Part shown: one piece after another, positions 58,829 to 64,000 of the stretch
How the letters are laid out: every line of letters begins with the position of its first letter
Numbering within the stretch: the first letter of the stretch is position 1
Assembly (NCBI RefSeq): GCF_039539005.1
Contig: NZ_BAABCP010000002.1
Coordinates: 62,001 to 126,000, forward strand
Length of the DNA stretch: 64,000 nucleotides
Direction of reading: 5' to 3'
From: Microbacterium soli
Lineage (GTDB): Bacteria; Actinomycetota; Actinomycetes; Actinomycetales; Microbacteriaceae
Notes under the pieces: model-generated
The model's database searches: none
The model's input: only the letters and a program-made list of their open reading frames with translations
Told to the model about the DNA's origin: nothing
Program-made: the position numbers and the translations under genes

Positions 58829-60292
58829 CTACGCGGGCCGGACACGGAGTGCGACATCCGTTGCAGAGACCGGGGCGGGCAGCGAGGTCGAGCCTCGCAG
58901 GTCGCGGTCGATCGTCGCCGCGGCAGCACGGCCCTCCGCGATGGCCCACACGATCAGGGATTGTCCGCGGCCGGCATCGCCGGCGACGTACACGCCCGGC
59001 TGCGTGGATGCGAAACGGCCGTCGCGGCGGTACAGGCCGCGGCGCCCGGTCACCGGCGCGTCCGTGCCGAGGACGTCCGCGTCGGGCCCCGTGAAGCCCA
59101 TCGCGATCAGGACCAGATCGGCGGGGATCTCCCGCTCGGTGCCGCTGCGCGGCACCCGTCGTCCGTCGACGAAGCTCGTCTCGGCCACGCGCAGTGCGCG
59201 GAGCGCACCGTGCTCGTCGGCGAGGAACTCCACGGTGGAGGCGAGGTACGTCCGTTCGCCGCCCTCCTCGTGCGAGGACTGCACCTCGAAAAGGTTCGGA
59301 TGCGTGGGCCAGGGCTGCTGCTCGGTGCGCTCGTCGGCGGGTCTGCGACCGATGGCGAGGTTGGTGACGCTCAGCGCACCCTGCCGGTGAGCGGTGCCGA
59401 TGCAGTCCGATCCGGTGTCGCCGCCGCCGATGACGACGACATGCTTCCCCGCGGCGCTGATCTGCTCCGGGACCTCGTCGCCGGCGACCACACGATTGGC
59501 CTGCACGAGGTACTCCATCGCGAAGTGCACCCCCGGCAGGTCACGGCCGGGGATCGGCAGGTCGCGCGGCTCGGTCGCGCCCGTCGCGACGAGCACGGCG
59601 TCGTAACGGGCGCGCAGCTCGGCCCACGACATGTCCGTGCCGATCTCGACGCCGGTGCGGAAGCGCGTGCCCTCGGCCTCCATCTGCGCGACGCGTCCGT
59701 CGACGAGATGCTTCTCCATCTTGAAGTCCGGGATGCCGTAGCGCAGCAGCCCGCCGATGCGGTCGTCGCGCTCGTACACGACGACGGTGTGCCCGGCGCG
59801 GGTGAGCTGCTGAGCGGCCGCGAGTCCCGCCGGCCCGGACCCGACCACGGCCACCGTCCGACCGGTGAGGCGCTGCGGGGGCTGCGGCTGCACCCAGCCG
59901 TTGTCGATGGCGTCGTCGGCGATGGTCTGCTCGATGCGCTTGATCGTGACAGGAGGCTGGTTGATCCCCAGCACACAGGCGCTCTCGCACGGCGCCGGGC
60001 ACAGCCGCCCGGTGAACTCCGGGAAGTTGTTGGTGGCGTGCAGCCTGTCACTGGCCGCGCGGCCCTCGCCGCGCCAGGTCAGGTCGTTCCATTCCGGAAT
60101 GAGATTGCCCAGCGGGCACCCGGAGTGGCAGAACGGCACGCCGCAGTCCATGCAGCGGCCGGACTGCCGGTGCAGCATGTCGTGGTCGGTCGGTTCGTAC
60201 ACCTCCTCCCAGTCCATGATCCGCACGGGAACCGGCCGGCGCGCGGGCAGTTCACGCTCCGTCGTCTTCAGAAAACCCTTGTGATCAGCCAC
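58829..60292 (-). CDS. gltD: glutamate synthase, small subunit
   Basis: A 487-residue flavoprotein. Two N-terminal iron-sulfur Cys clusters: [20 protein letters not shown] near residues 42-61 and [20 protein letters not shown] loops are [13 protein letters not shown] and [12 protein letters not shown]. The end [16 protein letters not shown] is the family signature. It passes electrons from NADPH to GltB. It overlaps gltB by 8 nt. Confidence 0.96.
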   Translation of the reverse strand: MADHKGFLKTTERELPARRPVPVRIMDWEEVYEPTDHDMLHRQSGRCMDCGVPFCHSGCPLGNLIPEWNDLTWRGEGRAASDRLHATNNFPEFTGRLCPAPCESACVLGINQPPVTIKRIEQTIADDAIDNGWVQPQPPQRLTGRTVAVVGSGPAGLAAAQQLTRAGHTVVVYERDDRIGGLLRYGIPDFKMEKHLVDGRVAQMEAEGTRFRTGVEIGTDMSWAELRARYDAVLVATGATEPRDLPIPGRDLPGVHFAMEYLVQANRVVAGDEVPEQISAAGKHVVVIGGGDTGSDCIGTAHRQGALSVTNLAIGRRPADERTEQQPWPTHPNLFEVQSSHEEGGERTYLASTVEFLADEHGALRALRVAETSFVDGRRVPRSGTEREIPADLVLIAMGFTGPDADVLGTDAPVTGRRGLYRRDGRFASTQPGVYVAGDAGRGQSLIVWAIAEGRAAAATIDRDLRGSTSLPAPVSATDVALRVRPA

Positions 60293-63200
60293 GGGTCACC
60301 TCCAGGATCCGGTTCCAGACACCCTCACCGTCAGGGTCCTCCCCGACGGCCTCCGCCTCTCGACGGATCTCCTGCACGGCCGCGTAGTCGCGCGGCAGCA
60401 CCTTGACGAACGCGGCGCGGAGACCCGCCACATCGGCCAGCAGCTCGGATGCCAGCGGCGAGCCGGTCCGTTCGACATGCTCGGTCAGCAGACGCCGCAG
60501 CAGCGCCACGTCGTCATCGTCCGGCTCGAGGAGCCGGAGCTCTCCCGATGCCAGCGCATCCGCGTTGACCTGCGATTCCCGCAGGCCCTGCACGTACGCG
60601 ACGCCCCCCGACATGCCGGCACCCAGGTTGCGTCCAGCACGGCCCAGCAGCACCGCGGTGCCACCGGTCATGTACTCCAGTGCGTGGTCGCCCACGCCCT
60701 CCACCACGGCGGTGGCGCCGGAGTTGCGCACGAGGAAGCGCTCCCCGACGATTCCCGAGATGAACAGGCTGCCGCCCGTCGCACCGTAACCGATGACATT
60801 GCCCGCGATGACATTGCGATGCGGAGCGAAGACGGCTCCGCGGGGCGGTCGGATCGCGATGTCTCCGCCGGAGAGGCCCTTCCCGACATAGTCGTTGGCA
60901 TCGCCCTCCAGGCGCAGCGAGATGCCGGCGGGCAGGAAGGCGCCCAACGACTGTCCCGCCGTTCCGCGCAGCGTGATGTCGATCGTCTCCCTCGGCAGCC
61001 CTGTGGCACCGTGGGCGGTCGTGACGTGATGGCCGAGCATCGTGCCCACCGCGCGGTCGGTGTTTCGGATGGGAAGGTCGATCCGCACCGGCTCGCCGTG
61101 ATCGAGGGCGTCGCCGCAGAGCGCGATGAGCGCCGAATCGAAGTGCTTGCCCAGCTCATGATCCTGGCCGCGCACGCTCTTGCGCGGTTCCCCGGCGGGG
61201 AACGCGGGGCCATGCAGGATCGGAGAGAGGTCGAGGCCGGCGGCCTTCCACTGATGCACGGCCGCGTCCACGCGCAGCAGGTCGGTCCGACCGATGACCT
61301 CGTCGAGACTGCGGAAGCCCAGCGCGGCGAGATGCTCTCTGACCTCCTCGGCGATGAACTCCATGAAGTTGACGACGAACTCGGGCCTGCCCGTGAACCT
61401 CGACCGCAGCAGCGGGTTCTGCGTCGCGACGCCCACGGGGCAGGTGTCCAGGTGGCAGACCCGCATCATGATGCAGCCGCTGACCACGAGGGGCGTCGTG
61501 GCGAAGCCGAACTCCTCCGCACCCAGCAGCGCGCCGATGATGACGTCGCGGCCGGTCTTGAGCTGGCCGTCGACCTGCACCACGACACGGTCGCGCATGC
61601 CGTTGAGCATGAGCGTCTGCTGCGTCTCCGCCAGTCCCAGCTCCCACGGTGTGCCCGCGTGCTTGAGCGAGTTCAGCGGGCTCGCCCCTGTGCCGCCGTC
61701 GTGGCCCGCGACGAGGATGACGTCGCTGAGCGCCTTGGCGACACCCGCGGCGACGGCACCGATGCCGGACTGGCTGACCAGCTTGGTGTGGATCCGCGCC
61801 TTCGGGTTGGCCCGCTTGAGGTCGTAGATGAGCTGCTTGAGGTCCTCGATCGAGTAGATGTCATGATGCGGCGGGGGCGAGATCAGCCCCACCCCGGGTG
61901 TGGCGTGACGGGTCCTGGCCACCCACGGGTACACCTTCTGCGGAGGCAGCTGGCCGCCCTCCCCCGGCTTGGCGCCCTGAGCCAGCTTGATCTGGAGGTC
62001 CGTGGCCTCGGTGAGGTACTGGCTCGTGACGCCGAACCGTCCCGACGCGACCTGCTTGATGGCGCTGCGACGACGCGGGTCGACGAGCCGGTCGGGATCC
62101 TCGCCGCCCTCGCCGGTGTTGGACTTGGCGCCCAGGCTGTTCATGGCGACGGCGAGCGTCTCGTGCGCCTCCTGGGAGATGGAGCCGTAGCTCATCGCCC
62201 CGGTGGAGAAGCGCTTGACGATCGCGCTGACCGGCTCGACCTCGTCCAATGGCACGGGCGGACGCTCTCCGGTGCGCAGTTCGAACAGTCCGCGCAGGGT
62301 CTTCAGCTCCTTCGACTGGTCGTCGACGAGCCGGGTGTACTCCCGGAAGATGTCGTACCGGCGCGTGCGCGTGGAATGCTGCAGCCGGAACACGGTGTCG
62401 GGGTTGAACAGGTGCGGAGGCCCGTCGCGACGCCACTGGTACTCGCCGCCGGTCCACAGCCGCTCATGCGCGCGGGCGGCGGAGTCCTCCGGATAGGCGA
62501 AGTCGTGGCGGGCCTGGTTCTCCGCGAAGACGTCCTCGATGCCGATGCCGCCCAGACGCGTCAGGGTGCCCGTGAAGTACGCGTCGACCAACTCCTGGCT
62601 GAGCCCGACGGCCTCGAACACCTGCGCGCCCGCATAGGAGGACACGGTGGAGATCCCCATCTTGGACATGATCTTCAGCACACCCTTGCCGAGTGCATGG
62701 ATCACGTTGTGCACGGCCTGATCAGCGGAGATCCCGGTGATCCAGCCGGTGCGCACGAGGTGCTCGACGGTCTCCATGGCGAGGTACGGGTTGACGGCGG
62801 ATGCGCCGTACCCGATGAGCGTCGCGACGTGGTGCACCTCGCGCACGTCGCCGGCCTCGACCACGAGACCCACCTTCATCCTGTTCTCCCGGCGGATCAG
62901 GTGGTGGTGCACGGCGGCGACCATGAGCAGCGACGGGATCGGGACCAGATCCTTGTTGGAGTCCCGGTCGGAGAGGATCAGCAGCTCGGCGCCGCGCTCG
63001 ATGGCGGCATCCGCCTCCTCGCACATCTGCGCGAGGCGCTCCTGCAGCGTGTGCGGCCCTGCGTCGAAGTGATACAGACCGCGGATGGTGGCACTGGAGC
63101 GACCGGGCAGGGCCCGATCGATGTGCCGGAGCTTCGCCAGCTCGTCGTTGTCGATCACCGGGAAGTCCAGACTCACGGTGCGTGCGTGCTCGGGCCCCCA

Positions 63201-64000
63201 GTCCAGCAGGTTCCGCTCGGGGCCGAGTCCCAGGCGCAGGCTCGTGACGACCTCCTCGCGGATGGCGTCCAGCGGCGGGTTGGTCACCTGCGCGAACTGC
63301 TGGACGAAGTAGTCGAACAGCAGGCGGGGGCGCTCGCTCAGCGCGGCGATCGGGGTGTCGGTGCCCATCGCCCCGAGCGGCTCCGCGCCGTGCTGCCCCA
63401 TGGGCGTGAGCAGGATGCGGACCTCCTCCTCGGTATAGCCGAACGTGCGCTGACGGCGCGTGATGGAGGCCTCCGGATGCACGATGTGCTCCCGCTCGGG
63501 CAGATCCGCCAGGCGCACGGCGCCCTCGTCGAGCCATTCCTGCCAGGGATGCAGGGATGCCAGGTCGCGCTTGACCTCCTCGTCCTCGATGATGCGGTGC
63601 TGCGCGGTGTCGACGAGGAACATGCGTCCGGGACGCAGGCGTCCGCGTCGCTTGATGCGTTCGGGGGCGAAGTCCAGGACTCCGGTCTCGCTGCCGATGA
63701 CGACGAGTCCGTCGGTGGTCTCCGTCCACCGTCCGGGACGCAGCCCGTTGCGGTCCAGGGTGGCGCCCACCTGCACGCCGTCGGTGAAGATCAGCGCGGC
63801 GGGGCCGTCCCAGGGCTCCATCTGCGCGGCATGGTATTCGTAGAAGGCACGCAGATCGGGATCCAGATCTCGCTGCTTCTCCCACGCCTCCGGCACCATC
63901 ATCATGACCGCGTGAGGCAGGCTGCGTCCGGTGAGCGTGAGCAGTTCCAGCACCTCGTCGAAGGATGCCGAGTCGCTCGCCCCCTCGGTGCAGATCGGCA
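60285..64000 (-). CDS. gltB: glutamate synthase, large subunit (5' end outside window)
   Basis: About 1,238 C-terminal codons of a protein that normally has around 1,520. Present: the end of the glutaminase region ([19 protein letters not shown]), the central domain, the FMN-binding synthase domain ([33 protein letters not shown]), the 3Fe-4S cluster motif [15 protein letters not shown], and the C-terminal beta-helix (Gly-rich IIAG-type repeats). The N-terminal catalytic Cys lies beyond the right edge. It makes glutamate from glutamine and 2-oxoglutarate. Confidence 0.96.
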   Translation of the reverse strand, partial: PICTEGASDSASFDEVLELLTLTGRSLPHAVMMMVPEAWEKQRDLDPDLRAFYEYHAAQMEPWDGPAALIFTDGVQVGATLDRNGLRPGRWTETTDGLVVIGSETGVLDFAPERIKRRGRLRPGRMFLVDTAQHRIIEDEEVKRDLASLHPWQEWLDEGAVRLADLPEREHIVHPEASITRRQRTFGYTEEEVRILLTPMGQHGAEPLGAMGTDTPIAALSERPRLLFDYFVQQFAQVTNPPLDAIREEVVTSLRLGLGPERNLLDWGPEHARTVSLDFPVIDNDELAKLRHIDRALPGRSSATIRGLYHFDAGPHTLQERLAQMCEEADAAIERGAELLILSDRDSNKDLVPIPSLLMVAAVHHHLIRRENRMKVGLVVEAGDVREVHHVATLIGYGASAVNPYLAMETVEHLVRTGWITGISADQAVHNVIHALGKGVLKIMSKMGISTVSSYAGAQVFEAVGLSQELVDAYFTGTLTRLGGIGIEDVFAENQARHDFAYPEDSAARAHERLWTGGEYQWRRDGPPHLFNPDTVFRLQHSTRTRRYDIFREYTRLVDDQSKELKTLRGLFELRTGERPPVPLDEVEPVSAIVKRFSTGAMSYGSISQEAHETLAVAMNSLGAKSNTGEGGEDPDRLVDPRRRSAIKQVASGRFGVTSQYLTEATDLQIKLAQGAKPGEGGQLPPQKVYPWVARTRHATPGVGLISPPPHHDIYSIEDLKQLIYDLKRANPKARIHTKLVSQSGIGAVAAGVAKALSDVILVAGHDGGTGASPLNSLKHAGTPWELGLAETQQTLMLNGMRDRVVVQVDGQLKTGRDVIIGALLGAEEFGFATTPLVVSGCIMMRVCHLDTCPVGVATQNPLLRSRFTGRPEFVVNFMEFIAEEVREHLAALGFRSLDEVIGRTDLLRVDAAVHQWKAAGLDLSPILHGPAFPAGEPRKSVRGQDHELGKHFDSALIALCGDALDHGEPVRIDLPIRNTDRAVGTMLGHHVTTAHGATGLPRETIDITLRGTAGQSLGAFLPAGISLRLEGDANDYVGKGLSGGDIAIRPPRGAVFAPHRNVIAGNVIGYGATGGSLFISGIVGERFLVRNSGATAVVEGVGDHALEYMTGGTAVLLGRAGRNLGAGMSGGVAYVQGLRESQVNADALASGELRLLEPDDDDVALLRRLLTEHVERTGSPLASELLADVAGLRAAFVKVLPRDYAAVQEIRREAEAVGEDPDGEGVWNRILEVTRG

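Overview
The window is about 70% GC chromosomal DNA from an actinobacterium, almost certainly a Microbacteriaceae member close to Microbacterium. This rests on gene content and order (pafBC-tatAC-helY-lnt-rbpA; gltBD-pyk-pdtaR-polA; orn beside tRNA-His), on frequent GTG starts, and on many leaderless promoters in which a TAnnnT -10 box lies 6-7 nt before the start codon. I saw no insertion sequence, prophage, CRISPR array, plasmid gene or rRNA. The window reads as core chromosome with scattered accessory genes, and both end genes run off the edge.

Layout. 1-2.4 kb: tail of a GerW-like protein, a P-loop NTPase, then a minus-strand run of GNAT-metallopeptidase fusion, clpS and a DUF2017 gene. 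2.7-5.3 kb: tRNA-Arg, orn, tRNA-His, an alpha/beta hydrolase and an Lrp-type regulator. 5.5-15.2 kb: a branched-chain amino acid catabolic block (E1 alpha, E1 beta and E2 of a branched-chain 2-oxoacid dehydrogenase, a TetR regulator, biotin-dependent acyl-CoA carboxylase beta and alpha chains, acyl-CoA dehydrogenase, CitE-like lyase). It closely parallels the leucine-degradation region of Mycobacterium tuberculosis. 15.3-24.4 kb: histidine phosphatase, sirtuin, SpoU methyltransferase, SGNH hydrolase, DEVH helicase, an erythrin-VIT iron transporter, a TetR/SDR pair and an FAD monooxygenase.

24.5-37.6 kb: tRNA-Leu, an M20 peptidase, uppP, then PAC2, HAD, trmI, an FKBP-like lipoprotein, pafB, pafC, tatA, tatC, helY and lnt. 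This is the conserved actinobacterial pupylation neighbourhood, but arc/mpa, dop, pup, prcBA and pafA are missing from between trmI and the FKBP gene. 37.6-41.8 kb: rbpA, a GDPD, an SPFH/NfeD pair, an SDR with an altered active site and an HdeD-like protein. 41.9-45.8 kb: a compact set of AraC-type HTH, two VOC proteins and a short UvrA-like ABC protein, possibly a resistance module. 45.9-51.4 kb: a lipoprotein, two MFS carriers, an FGE-fold protein lacking the catalytic cysteines, a YczE protein and a second SGNH hydrolase. 51.5-64 kb: DUF885 peptidase, polA, a hotdog thioesterase, pdtaR, tRNA-Leu, pyk, gltD and most of gltB.

No obvious new multi-gene system stands out. The points most worth following are the VOC-VOC-UvrA module, the emptied pupylation locus, the pair of TetR operators in the leucine block, the leaderless-start signature (which also settles several start codons), and a set of perfect palindromes placed across the stop codons of convergent genes.
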